This document shows positions 13,325-25,499 of a stretch of DNA of 64,000 nucleotides, piece by piece. Origin of the DNA: Chimonanthus salicifolius (lineage: Eukaryota > Streptophyta > Magnoliopsida > Laurales > Calycanthaceae); contig CM023540.1 in assembly GCA_013350335.1 (NCBI GenBank), positions 24,035,175 to 24,099,174 of the forward strand, written 5' to 3'. Below the pieces are notes generated by a model. That model saw nothing but the letters and a program-made list of their open reading frames with translations. It made no database searches and was not told where the DNA came from. Position 1 is the stretch's first letter. Each line of letters starts with the position of its first letter. Position numbers and translations under genes: made by a program.

Positions 13325-13500
13325 GGGGTTGAAAAAATGGTATTCGTCGATACGATATATCGATCGATATTTTCCTCTCTCCTTATTATTTTTTTTTACC
13401 AAAAACAGCTGATATGATGTGGTCAAGATATCAGCATATCGGCCGATATGATAAGATTTTAAAACCGTATCGTATCAGCTGATATTCGAAACCCTTGTGT
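13325..13500. repeat. ATATCGGCCGATAT-family repeat copy with inverted ends
   Basis: It begins GGGGTTGAAAAAATGG and ends GATATTCGAAACCC. Inside are CGATATATCGATCGATAT, a T run and ATCGGCCGATATGATA. The GGGTTtgAA and TTCgAAACCC ends are inverted relative to each other. Confidence 0.65.
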
Positions 13501-13662
13501 AGAAGACTCATCAAATAGAACGATGATGAGCTATTTGAATGATCTTTTCTTCAAATGCTGTCCATTAAAAACCACTATAATCGAATTAAACAAACCATAT
13601 TTTTAAAAAGATTAAAATTTTATCATTTTAAATTATTTTTTTAATCTCTAAAATTTATAGTC

Positions 13663-13872
13663 TTTTTTTTTTTTTTTAGACTTAGGGAAACTTCGAGCCC
13701 ACCTTGGCAGTCTATAGTCATATTGTTAAGGTGTGCTTACGCCTCGCCCTCCTAAAACCCTGAGGGGACACCCCACACCTACATAAAGTGTCCCCAGTTA
13801 ACGCCACCAGGGATTGAACCTGTTACCTCTCACTGAAAGTAGTGGGAGGCAACTAGTTGGGATACGAGTGTT
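13663..13872 (-). mobile_element. tRNA-derived SINE-like element (minus strand)
   Basis: The T run at 13663-13677 is the A-tail of a minus-strand element. GGGATTGAACC at 13810-13820 is the reverse complement of a good box B (GGTTCAATCCC). The body is GC-richer (GGGGACACCCCACACC). No target duplication was resolved. Confidence 0.55.
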
Positions 13873-14134
13873 GGATTCTAAAATTAATACTCTTTGTCAA
13901 TCTAGTGATTTTCGATGAGTAATATATTAAAAGGAAGACTAATCCAATGGGTCTTCCACTTAGATGCACAAAGTAATAATGTGTAGCTTTCTACACATCT
14001 GAATATTTCATTTATTTCTTTGAGGTGTAGTTTTTGAAGTTTTGCTAACCTCATTTAACCGTATACACTGTTATGTCTTTTGGATGCCCATTTTAACACG
14101 GACAAAATTTATTAGGAGATACAGAATATATTAC

Positions 14135-14270
14135 ATTCTCATTTTATTTCTACTGGTGTACTGCTCATCAAGTACCGATTTACCGATAGGTAAAACATAT
14201 ATATGCACCGACATGTTATCGGTATACCAATATTTGATGATCAATACACCGGTAATAGTAAAATGAGAAT
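14135..14270. mobile_element. Foldback MITE of about 136 bp
   Basis: The left arm ATTCTCATTTTATTTCTACT, then GGTGTACTGCTCATCAAGTACC, pairs with the right arm read backwards (ATTCTCATTTTACTATTACC, then GGTGTATTGATCATCAAATATT). The arms are roughly 55 bp and enclose a short loop. A related copy lies at 16165-16292. Confidence 0.7.
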
Positions 14271-14783
14271 TTCATCCTTATCTCGTATCTACCAGTAGAT
14301 TTTGACCGTGTACGTATGGCTGACCATGTATTTTTTGGTATAATGCAATCCATCATTTCTAATTTACTACATTAATCTGACGTACATCAAGTCACGTACA
14401 ACGAGAACACAATAGCTGTTCATATCATTCGTGTGAGGTTTCATTTTTTTTTTTTTAATTTTGCTTATCTATTTTAAGTTTTAAATTATATAAATGATTA
14501 TATTTTTCTTTCATCTATCATTTATAATTTCACTGTATTAAACTATTAATTCAGTGTACGTCAAGTCATGCACAAGAAAAACATAATGGATAACCATATA
14601 TATCACGTTACGGCTGCATTAAAAAAAAGTCATTCATAAAATTTGTATGTAGTTTAATTTTTAATTTTGCTTCTCTCATTTAATTATATAAATAATTATT
14701 TTTCCCATGATCTATCATTCTAATTTCACCGTAATCTTACATGGTACCAAAAGTTATCTTAAGTATTATAAAAGATTACAATC

Positions 14784-15075
14784 TGGGTCGGACGGGTCGG
14801 ATTCCTTAAAATTTAACTCAATTTGAGTTGATATTTACAGAATCAACCTGACCCTACTCGAATTCTCAACTTGAAGTTCTCAACTCAACTCGAATTCTAT
14901 CCGAAATAAATCCGAATTATGACTTGATTCCGCATTTTGAACTCATTTTAATTGGATCGAGTCAGGTTAATTTGTAAAATCCTCATCCTGACCCGACCTA
15001 AATTCCATGCAGATGTTTATCGTCTCAACCTGTAGACTCAAAATTCTCGACTCGACCGTAGTTGCACCCCTAGTA
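14784..15075. mobile_element. hAT-like GGGTCGGG-type MITE remnant
   Basis: It begins CTGGGTCGGACGGGTCGG and ends CTCGACCGTAGTTGCACCCCTA, whose inverse TAGGGGTGCAAC is a familiar hAT-type end. Inside are many CTCGAATT/CCCGACC words. The left end is decayed and no target duplication is clear. Confidence 0.5.
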
Positions 15076-15470
15076 TCATGAATACTTTTAGAAAATATTT
15101 TTAGAAATGAGAGGGGCTACTCCTTTGTGACCCTTACCCCTATTCAAAGGCAGTCTAGAATGCACGTCAATTCATGGGGAGATCATAATGGATAACTATA
15201 TCTTTCACGAGAGTCTCATTATAAAAAATTATAAATATAAATTATGATTTAAGTCTCATAATTGTTTAAAAAATTGCTAATTTAATATAAAGATTATATA
15301 GTAGTGTTACATGATTAAAGGAGAGGTTCTCAGTTCTCACTCAAAATGGTGTGAATTGACAAATCATTGACCATTCATAATCCATATGGCCAAGTGTGCA
15401 CCAGGATTTTGCTCTTTTTAATAAAATCGAGTTAATGGGTCCGTCCATTTTAAGTGGGTTTATCCGGGCT
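15076..15470. other. Upstream flank of the Alfin-like gene
   Basis: AT-rich sequence with no clear TATA box or repeat. It presumably includes the distal promoter. Confidence 0.35.
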
Positions 15471-15474
15471 TGCC

Positions 15475-15535
15475 TTTTTTCAACTCTTCGTTCTCTCTTT
15501 CCTTTTCCCTCCTTTCAAAACCCCAGCTCCCTTTC

Positions 15536-15578
<43 letters not shown>

Positions 15579-15694
15579 ATGCTGTTTTCTCCTTCTCCTT
15601 TCCTGAATTCCCCTTCCTATCCTCTCAAGTAGCAGAACACTCTCTGTTCTTTTCCCGTCTCCTTATTTTTCACTTATTTTTCCTTTTTCAAGCC
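15475..15694 (+). promoter_or_regulatory. Pyrimidine-rich 5' leader of the Alfin-like gene with (CT)17
   Basis: The 220 bases before the Alfin-like ATG are strongly pyrimidine-rich and contain a perfect CT dinucleotide run at 15541-15574. CT-rich tracts around the start site are common in plant housekeeping promoters. No clear TATA box is seen nearby. The exact transcription start is not fixed by sequence. Confidence 0.55.
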
Positions 15695-18600
15695 ATGGAT
15701 GCCGGTGCCGGGCCGTATAATCCCCGGACGGTGGAAGAGGTTTTCCGAGATTTCAAGGGCCGGAGGGCCGGCATGATCAAAGCCCTCACTACCGGTACTT
15801 TTTTCTCTCATTTTCTTACATTTCTTGATTTGTCGCAGCCCCTACTTTTGAAATCTAGGGTTTTGAAAGTGGTCTCTTGTTCTGCTGCTGCAGATGTGGA
15901 GGAATTCTACCAGCAGTGCGATCCAGGTATGTGTTTCCGACTTCCCTCTCTGCATGCGCTGTTTTTAGGGATCCAGATCCTGGCCGCTCATCTGCTGGCC
16001 CCCACTCTATTGTCTGGCTCAATGCTGGTGTCATCTTCTGTTTTTTGGCTAGTGTGGGGCCCACATGATGGACGCTCTGGATCTCAAGAGGCGCTCATAA
16101 ATTTTGGAACTTGTTATTTGTTTCAGGCCAGCCATATCAACACGGTAAAAATTGGTTAAGAGACGGATGAAGTGAAATTTTATGTTCATCAAGTACCAGT
16201 CTACCTATAACACTCGGCTGTGTATATGTTCTTTATATCGGTACACTGGTATTTGACTAGTGGTACACAGGTAGAATGGGAATTTCATCCAATCCATGTC
16301 TTCCAACAAATTTTACCCGTTTTAGGAGGGGCTTCCTTTTGTTTTATTCCAGAATCCGAATTACAATTTTATCGACAGTTTTCTTTAAACCTTTTTTATT
16401 TATTTATTTTGTTGTCTATTTTTTTTTAAAGTTGATTGATTTGGAATTGTTTTTTTTTTTTTTAAAGTATATACACTAGTTTTTGTTGTTATTGTTATTA
16501 AATGTCGAAATTGCTCATTCTTAAGTATATATATTTGAGATTTAATTTACCATTTTTGAATAAAAGTAAGAGTTGAGTTTCTTGTTTTTCCCCTCAACAT
16601 ATATTATAGAGAATTAGGGATGCGCCAGTTTCGCTGATTATATTTATTTGACGCCCAGAGTAAATAAATTGTTATTCTTGGCTGCTTGGGCATTATGCAG
16701 TGGGACCACTTTTTTTATGGATGAGCTGTCCTGTCAGTGGGGCTCAGTCATAGTCCATTTTGGAGGTATACTCGTTCTCTTGGGCCACGTTTTCCCTCTT
16801 CCACGAGGTTGGAAATCCAAGAGAATAAATCGTTTTCCTACCACTTCCATGCGAAACTGGACTAACTCGAAAGTGACATTTAAAAAGGAAAATCTCCCTT
16901 TTTAAGAGTGTAATTTAATGGTTATAGCCTAATTTAAGGTCGGTCTCACCAGTCGAGTGACATTAGTTTCTGTTCATGGGTCCAAGTGAAGTTTGCTTTT
17001 GTTTTGCCAAATATCTGTTTTTTCCTCAGTCATGTTTTACTTAATTTTTGTTTTTGTTTAGGTTGCAAGCAATGTAATTATTCTCTGCTAGCGTTGAAGA
17101 TAAGAAATATGATTGTGATTTTAACCTTTTACATGTCCAGCTCTACTGATGAAGAGTTGAATGATCATGTATAATCATTTCGTGAAGGAATTTGTACCAC
17201 CAGAATTTTATTTGATTAATTCTTTACTGAGAAGTTCTGTTTCTGGTTAATGTGCATACTTGGAATTCCATTGGTTGAAGCATGAATTACCATTACTGCA
17301 TACGTAGCGGAAATCCAGATTTATATCCAAAAGGGACTTTTTTCACACTTCTAAATCCTGAAAACTTTGGAATTTGGCTGGGTGAAGCTATATATTTATA
17401 ATTTGCATCATATTTCTTCTTTTTATTTGTATTGATGATGTTTGTGTTCTTGTTTTTTACTTTCTTGGGATGAAATCACCTTAAGTTTGCCCTCATATCA
17501 TGCAATGGTTATTGTGTCATGGTTTCTTATTTATTGTCTAGTATTAGATTGATTTTATCCTTCAATTCTCTTCACTTTCTACCTGGATTAACTGTTTTGA
17601 GTTTTATTTTGTTTTTGTTGGTGCTTGTTTTATGTGATCAATTCCATGTTGTTGTTGTTTGGAACTTAGCAGTAAATATTACACCTTGCAGAGAAGGAGA
17701 ATCTGTGCCTTTATGGATTTCCCAATGAGCAATGGGAAGTGAACTTACCTGCTGAAGAGGTTCCCCCAGAGCTCCCTGAACCTGCTTTAGGCATTAACTT
17801 TGCCAGAGACGGGATGCAAGAAAAAGATTGGTTATCTTTGGTAGCTGTCCACAGTGATGCATGGTTACTTGCTGTGGCTTTCTATTTTGGTGCTAGATTT
17901 GGATTTGATAAAAATGACAGGTTATTTTCACTTTTTTTTTTTTACTTGATAGATGTGAAACCTCTCTGCTGGAAGTTTACTTGATTGAGTGCCTGGGCAT
18001 CATCTTTACCATTTCAAATATTTGGTTGTTCATGACTTTTTTAATCTACATACAATCATCCCATCTAAACTAAATTGAATGTGTTGTGTTTGTCATATGG
18101 CTTTCTTTTGTATATATATCTCAATAGTGATTCAATATTTAACCCATTTTTATGGCAGTTTTAATTTCATGTTTGTTGTTTGCTTACTGCATGCTGCTTG
18201 CTTTTATTTTTCTTAGTTCAGGTAGCAAGTTATTTACAACTTTGGTATTTCTTGATTGTTTCCTTTTGGAGGAGTGCCTGATCCAGTATTTGAATTTTTT
18301 TTTTTGAGCAGTAAGAAAGATACTTCATTCATAATAAAAAGAGTACATGGGCTAGAGAAGGTCTAAAAGTGATAGACCTGAAAGAAAAACAAAAAAGAAA
18401 AGAGAACAAAAGAAAACATGAAGGAACCAAACACAGATAAAAATAAAGTAGCCGGTAACCAACAATACCTCAATCCAAAAAACTATCACAATGGCGCCCC
18501 TACTTTAATTTATTGTAAATCATATAGGGAATTTATATTCTGAAATGGAATATCCCATGCAAGTATTGTGGATTAGGCTGTTTATATTTCAAATGGAATA

Positions 18601-19228
18601 TAACACATATTTGTAATATTGTGATATTGCATGCAGCAAATCCCCTTCTTCTTCTCCTTCATTTTCCTTATACTTTCATGTTTATTTACTTGCTGCAATA
18701 TTTGATCCTTTCTACTTTATAAAGTGGTCTTTTAAGTGGCCTTGCATGGGGAAGCCAATATTATGTGGTTTATATTGTTTAGACTTTTAGTCTCTGAACT
18801 GTTATGGTGAGGTCTTTAGGTGGTTCAGCTCAAAGGCTCTTTACGTGGTTTTGAATATAATATTGGATTTTTAAGATTGGATAGTTAGAGTAGTTTAGGG
18901 TTTTGTGATATTTAGGGATGTAAGTGAATATATGAAAAAATTAACACATTAGGCTTCTAGTGTACAAAATGGAGATGATTGAAGAAAGAATTTACTTGGT
19001 GTAGGAATGTGGTTTGCCGGCAAACCAAGGTGGCAAAGTCCTCCTACTTGATGAAGCAATGTTGCATTAGATTTGAGATCAGCCATTTTGAATATCAGAG
19101 AGAGAGGTGATTGTGGCTTTAACCCTAGTGTAGAGGTAGAACTGTAGAAGAACCTATGCCAGAGAGAGAGAGAGAGAGACCTATATGCAGCGATTGTGGC
19201 TTTAACCCTAGTGTAGAGGTAGAACTGT

Positions 19229-19265
<37 letters not shown>

Positions 19266-19305
19266 AAGCAATTGTGGCTTTGGTAGAACTGTAGAAGAAC
19301 CTATG

Positions 19306-19351
<46 letters not shown>

Positions 19352-22300
19352 ATATGCGGCGATTGTGGCTTTAACCCTAGTGTAGAGGTAGAACTGTAGA
19401 AGAGGAACCTATGGCAGAGGGATGCATGAGCTGTTTGCTCCTTATAACCTTCCTAACTTCTTCTTTTTCTTTTTCTTTTATACAGGCAGGAGGTGAAGTG
19501 AGTATGTTATTTAAAATGCTAGCAACTTATCTGTATATTTAGTATAAACAATTAGGGCTGGAGCATGTATATGTCGAATCCGGCCTGATTTTAAGCAGGC
19601 CTTTTCTATAAATTTCAGCTAATGTTTTGGATTTCAGTTAAAATTTGTACCTGAGGTCAGGTCTAGGAATTCTACTTTCCTACTCATCCTGTTAGTCTGG
19701 TGAGGAGTTAGGGCCAAGTACCTTGTGACTATCTACTTTTGAATACTCCGTTTGAAGTGTTTATAGGCCTCCCTTTCTTGAAGTACCCTGTACTCATATA
19801 TTGTATCGGGACTTTTTTTTCTTCGCTAAAGAATACCACAAATTATCTCAGACAACATATTGTGTTTCTTTTCTATTGGATCTACATGGAGATCTCCTTC
19901 TATCTTTTCTTTCACTCCATGCATCACCTTAACATTAGCATCTTACATGTATTTTTCGTTCTTTATTTTCTCTCGATTGTTCAGCTCCATATAACATTGC
20001 ACGTCTATCCGTAATATGATGCCTTTCCTAGTTATTGGAGTTCATGATCATATGAGATTTGACTTGCTTGTCTTTATCTATTTATCCATTTATTTTTGAA
20101 AGGCTTCTAGATTTTCTTTATGTCACCCACTCAAGAGTAATCCTTTTTATAGAATCCTATTTTACCATGTATAAAGCTCACTATTTGGTTACCTCGCACG
20201 GGGTAGATGAACTGGCAAGCACTTTGGCTCAGAAACCAAAGCTCTCAGGTTCGAGTCCCGTAGTCACCCGATGCCCGTGGCTTGCAAGGGGGCTGCGTGC
20301 ATCCGGAGTTTTATCCAACGCCCTTGTACTTGGGGAGAGGTGAGGGTCTTAGGGTTCTTCGTCATTTAAAAAAAAGCTCAGTATTTTGTTATGGAATACC
20401 TAATATATCAGAATGTCTCGCTCAGTGGTTTTCAATTTGGCCAGATCCCTACTCTTAAAAAGAAAAAAAAAAGATAGAGATCCCCTCTATACTTAGAATT
20501 GCTGAACTTGTAGACCATATATTTTGTGCTATGAAACTTCTGCACAGTTTGTAAGAGCCTAACATACACTTCTAAAGATCATGGGTCGAATCACATTGCC
20601 GTTTTAAAACAACAAAGAGGAGAAATTTGATAATCGTTAAACCACTTGACTTGAAAGTCTTTTTCCATAATTCCAAGTTCCAACCTATCCTTTGCTTGCT
20701 TGAACTAAAAAATTGGTAGTAGACATCATCTAGAAACAACTTACTTTCAAGTTGTCTGAGTGAAGGATACGAGGGCTTGAAGTGGACTTTTCCTGCAGTC
20801 CAAGCTTTTTCTGTGGACCTAATCTTCTCCTAAGACTTTTTGTTTTCTTTTGCATTCGTATTGCCCTTTTAAACATGATATGGTTATATCCGTACTGGAG
20901 TACGTGGCAACAGACTTGTTTAGATTTATTACTTTTTTTATAGATAAGGACCAGTTTTAGATACAACTATGTCATACAGTTCTGGTATCTCGACTAATAT
21001 AAAAGTACCTGTCCTAAAGGATTTATGATTTTAATGATGCTTCAAGTTTGATGTCTGTTTTCTTACTCTAGCTTTACTGGAATGGTGATCATTGCAGGCA
21101 CTTTTTCCCTTTTTTACGTTCACAAATAGCTTGAAATTCCATCTGCAACCTTTCTCTGAGCATCAAAAGTGACTGCTCACTGCATATCACATAAGTGCTT
21201 CTTTCGTTTTGCCATGTTTTGTGTTTCATAATGTACTCTCCTGTTGTATTTAATGGTGTCATTTTATTTTATCTAGTTAAGACATCTTAAAGATGTTCAT
21301 GTGCTCGGATTGCTTGCTTGTCTCAAACTAATGAAATGCTGCTGCAAGAATAACTTTCCAGAAAATATTGCATGAACATCTTAAAGATGTTCATGTGCCC
21401 GGATTGCTTACTTGTCTCCAACTAATGAAATGCTGCTGCAAGAATAACTTTCCAGAAAATATTGCATGAAGATTTTGGATCAATCCCAGTCTCTGCTTGT
21501 AATATTTTGATGTTTCTAATGCAGGAGACGTCTATTTAGTATGATCAACGATGTCCCCACTATATATGAAGTGGTGACTGGAACTGCAAAGAAGCAAGTG
21601 AAGGATAAGTCATCAGCTACAAATCACAGTAGCAACAAATCCAAATCAAATTCTAAAGGGGTAAACCCAATGTTAAACCCATCGTTTGAGCTCTCATTAG
21701 TGGCATAAATCTTTTTGCTTGTTTGAACATATAATGCGGGATCTGGAAAGAATCTTCTTTCTCTATCATGATATATGCTGGGTTCTTGTTACAGCCCAAC
21801 CTATTCCGCAATTGATGGTTGAGGCTGAAATTATAACTTGATTTTTAATCAAATCTCTGATGAAATTTAGAAGTGAATTTGATTTTCTGTGCTGTTTGCA
21901 ACTGTGTTGGCATTTTTTGGACCTGTCCTGTTGTGCGATGTGCATTTGAGGTTATGAGCTCTATGAAATTGACCTTGTTTGGAGCCCATGGTCTTTCATG
22001 CTTGCTAAGCAATTGGTCCAACACAGTCCTGGGCCAACTTCCATAGAAGGCCTTGCAGACTAGCTTGGAACATCGAAGTTAATTAATAAACTTGGTCTTA
22101 TACTTGGCGAAGATAGTGAAATCTACCCAGTGGGCTGGATATAGGCTGAAGATTGGAATGGGCATTGCAACCTGAACAGTTGGCTAGCACTTATAATCCG
22201 CGCTTTCTTGTATTTTCTGTTTCCGTCATTTATAACTTGCTTGTTAGGAAGAGCTACATGTTTTATCAGGCCCTTAACTTTATACATGTGGGCTTATGTT

Positions 22301-23770
22301 CATTGAACTAGATCAATCTGGTGGGCCTCACAAATGAAGTAAATGGTCCAGATGACAGAGTGACTCTTTGGTTGATGCCCTGCAGATACATGGTTAAGTA
22401 ATACAAAGATGTTCTCACATTCAATGGATTATTTTTGGCAGATGACATGTTTCAATAGCAACCATTGGGTTGGTTGTTTGGGTCATCAAAGCCCGTCTTC
22501 AAACTCAGCAGTCAACCTGAACTGCTTTGTATCCTGTACGTCATATCCTGGGTTGATTGTATGTAACTTGTCTCATGTTGGTTCTAGACTTCTAATCGAT
22601 TTACAACTTTTTTGAGAAGGTTATAATGGACTTGGACACTCTTTTGTTCCCATGCAAAACAATGTGTTGCTTTAATTGTCATTTTAACTACTCAAGCCCA
22701 GTGCAGAGAAATTTTGTGTGAATCAAGTATGTTGATCGTGCCTTTCTTTGCATGGCCATGTATGCTTGCATGAGACTGCACAAGGTTCACACTGTTCTTA
22801 CCTGGACAATTCTATGTGACATGGAACCATCCTGATCTACCTTTGGGCGTGTAATTATTGACATGTGTGCATGCATATCTACCTATGATGGTTTTAGGTT
22901 CAGCCCTCTAAGCATGGTTAGACCCCACTTAGTTGTTAGGTAGCAGGTTGATGGGCATATCTAGTTCAAAGGTAGTATATAAAATGTGTTTCTCCAAAAA
23001 TGGTAATAATAGGGAAAAAAGGTAGGGCTTGTGTCTTCTAGTCATATATGAAATGCAGAGATACCCATCTAGGAGGAAGAACATTTAACCATAAAAGGAG
23101 TTGTTTTAGAAAAGAGAGTTTTGGACAAAAAATAGTTTCTTTCACAGGCAGCCTACAGGTCACCCATGGGACTGTCATGGCCGGTTGAAGTGTTATTCAT
23201 TAGGCCTATATTGTTTGGTAGCTTGGATCTTGCATGCACGATGTACTGGCATGTGTGGTTATGTAATTTTATTCTGGTTTTATTTTACAACTGCATTTAT
23301 TCTTACCGAGAGGCCCATGCATCCCAGTGAGGATAAATGTACAGGTTAAGTGCTTGAATGAAAAAACCATTTTGAAGTGTTTGTCTCATCTATACCAATA
23401 TTATATACATTGTATTCTCAATTTTTTCTCAACTGACAAATCTCTTTGATTTATGATGATAATTATTCATTTTCAGTCCCATGATTGTTGCTAGCAGAGG
23501 GTTTCTGAATCACAATCCAAATATCCAAAGGTGGCACAGCAGCCTAAGGATGAAGAGGAGGTTTTGGAGGATGAGGATGAGGATGAGCACGGTGAGACAC
23601 TGTGCGGGGCTTGTGGCGAGAACTATGCTTCGGATGAGTTCTGGATCTGCTGTGACATCTGTGAGAAGTGGTTCCATGGGAAGTGTGTTAAGATAACCCC
23701 GGCAAGGGCTGAACATATCAAGCAGTACAAGTGCCCATCTTGCAGCAGCAACAAGAGAGCTCGTCCTTGA
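15695..23770 (+). CDS. AL: Alfin1-like PHD-finger histone reader, five coding exons
   Basis: Five exons join in frame into a 256-residue protein: 15695-15794, 15894-15926, 17692-17920, 21525-21660 and 23498-23770. Every intron starts GT and ends AG, and the codon phases match. The N-terminal two thirds are the Alfin domain (opening [17 protein letters not shown], later [20 protein letters not shown]). A Ser/Lys/Asn-rich linker and an acidic stretch (DEDEDEHGE) follow. The C-terminal PHD finger is C4HC3: Cys202, Cys205, Cys218, Cys221, His226, Cys229, Cys245 and Cys248; the tail KRARP is basic. In this family the PHD finger binds histone H3 methylated at Lys4, and the proteins act in the nucleus as chromatin readers in stress and development. 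The length is typical (about 250). The start is the first ATG after a CT-rich leader, in the context gccATGG. The introns (99, 1765, 3604 and 1837 bp) carry repeats but nothing that breaks the frame. The acceptor of exon 5 could also lie upstream at the TTTCAG near 23476, but the chosen site gives family-like sequence. Confidence 0.93.
16165..16292. mobile_element. Foldback MITE in intron 2 of the Alfin-like gene
   Basis: GGATGAAGTGAAATTTTATG at the left faces GAATGGGAATTTCATCC at the right. The inner words TTCATCAAGTACC, ATCGGTACACTGG and GAATTTCATCC match the element at 14135-14270. No effect on splicing is visible. Confidence 0.6.
18290..18495 (-). mobile_element. Probable truncated LINE 3' end in intron 3 of the Alfin-like gene
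   Basis: A T run at 18296-18305 is followed by GAGCAGTAAGAAAGATACTT and an A-rich, GAAAAGAGAACAAAAG-like body. This looks like the inverted 3' end of plant LINEs (compare 60486 onward). There is no coding part. Confidence 0.4.
19109..19418. repeat. Compound minisatellite with GA runs in intron 3 of the Alfin-like gene
   Basis: Four units start GATTGTGGCTTT (or AATTGTGGCTT) at 19109, 19192, 19270 and 19361. Each carries GGTAGAACTGTAGAAGA, and the units are separated by GA runs of 16 to 40 bases. The third unit has lost the TTAACCCTAGTGTAGA part. Confidence 0.88.
20195..20374 (+). mobile_element. SINE family B in intron 3 of the Alfin-like gene
   Basis: A tRNA-like head (GGGTAGATGAACTGG box A, GGTTCGAGTCC box B at 20248-20258) is followed by a body with GTCACCCGATGCCCGTGG and an A-tail at about 20366. 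The best head of this family in the window. It is in sense with the host gene. Confidence 0.75.
21282..21469. repeat. 94-bp tandem duplication just before exon 4 of the Alfin-like gene
   Basis: ACATCTTAAAGATGTTCATG starts at 21282 and 21376. The 94-bp copies differ at only about three positions, so the duplication is young. It ends 55 bases before the exon 4 acceptor. Confidence 0.92.
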
Positions 23771-24279
23771 TGGGATGGACCCCTTATGTATTGGTAGTCT
23801 CTGCTAACTGTGTAGTTTTGTTGTTGCTCGGGCCTCTTGCATGGCGGGCACACATGTATGATCTACTTTCATCTTTTGCAATCACTGTGGGACAGCAATA
23901 TGCTGCTGTAGGTGTAGTTTTAAAAATATGTTATTATTTATTTGATGATGATATTATTATCCCTCCTCTATTGAAATTCGTTTTTGTTTTAGGGTTCCTG
24001 TTCTTGGGATTGTTTTCATGACTCTGAGCCTCTGATGCAATTCCCAGCACTGCTTCAATGCTGCTTTTATTGTGCTGCAGTGATCGTATGAATCAAGTCC
24101 TTAATTGGGCAGTCTTTAACTGGCCCTGAACGCCTTGCCTAATACCATGATGGCAGCTGTGAGCAAGTTTGGGTTGATTGCCTCAAATTTGCATGCGCAA
24201 GCCAGTTTTTCTTCTTAGAAAGTCAAGATAGCAGTAGATACTTGATAGTGGCTGCTGCAGGCCGGTGGGAAGATGTTAT

Positions 24280-24345
<66 letters not shown>
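23771..24345 (+). other. Likely 3' UTR and downstream flank of the Alfin-like gene, with (TC)n
   Basis: This T-rich sequence follows the Alfin-like stop codon and has no coding signal. A long perfect TC run occupies about 24282-24340, roughly 500 bases after the stop. Whether the transcript reaches the TC run is not visible. Confidence 0.45.
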
Positions 24346-25495
24346 TTTAAGATTCCAATTTTGTTGCTCTGGTCTTTGTTTCAGTTGATTTTATTAGATG
24401 TATTACACTATTACCTTGTACAAGCTGTTGATTTGCACATTTCATCATGGAAAAACTGTTGATTTGTCACCTGCACTTCAATGGCTGTTGATTTGTATGG
24501 GGGCCCATCTAATTAACAGAAATAGATAGTCCCTCGGAATAGTTATGAACCATTCCACTTTGTTTTTCATGTATTTTCCCCTAATCCATTGAAAAGAAAA
24601 ATAAAAAAGGGATCAAATGATCTACTCTTTAAGAAATTTAAAATATGACAATTCATGGAAAAATTAATAGAAGATGATTCTAGAGACTTGGTGGTGGGTT
24701 TAGGTTATTTGAAGACGCGAACCACCAATAGGGGCCCCATCTTTTGTTGGGCTACTGCAGTAAATTTGCAAAGATCCGACTATGACATGAACCCCACCTT
24801 CCTGTGGATTAATTTGAGTTGGGGTAGCAGGAAACAAAATGGAAAAGGTTTATGGAAATTTTATTATGCTCCATTTTCTGTACCTGAGAAAACTGGAGTC
24901 ACAGCTAATTTAGAAAAAATAGTGCTTCACCCTTACGATTGAGTAGAGATTCAATTCATATAATAAGGTAAGAACTCAAATGGGACCCTAATGAGCCCCA
25001 CATGAAGGAAAAATAATTGTCCCCATGGACGACGTGGCATTGGTGAACACATGTACTAATTAAAAAAAAAAAGTGTGGGAGCAGAAAAGTTCTAGCATGA
25101 AAGCGATAAAAGAAACTAGTTCCTCACATGATCATGGTTATTAGTCTCAGACAATTGAAATTAAAGATAAGATCTTCACTTTAATTTAATAAGAGTCCGA
25201 TGAGAGATTTATCCATTTCGAAGGAGACTCAGAAGGCAAGGGTAGGTGGAGAAAATGTCTCGACTCCACCACTTGATACAAAGCTCCTCCCCGCTTCAGC
25301 TCTCACATTCCCAAATAGTTTAAAAATCCAAAATTCAATTTGAATTGACTCAAAATTTATTAAGACTGTTTTTCTTTAACTTGCATATTGATCAACTCAA
25401 AATTCAATTGAGACTAAATCAACTCACAGTAGCTTTACATGTTGAATAATGAAGAAACTGATAAACCTTATGTATATTATTTTGTGGGGAGTGGG
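24346..25495. other. Intergenic DNA, nothing recognised
   Basis: An open frame of 95 codons at 24655-24942 has no recognisable family or codon bias. No repeat with clear ends is seen. Confidence 0.4.
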
Positions 25496-25499
25496 GACT

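Noticed and set aside
15470..16159. 229-codon frame across the start of the Alfin-like gene
   Set aside because: It reads through the CT repeat and both first introns; the correct reading is the spliced gene from 15695.
20200..20262. Possible intact tRNA gene
   Set aside because: Box B is good, but the stems do not close into a cloverleaf and a SINE body and A-tail follow.
24655..24942. 95-codon plus-strand frame
   Set aside because: No recognisable motif, no promoter and no splice partners.
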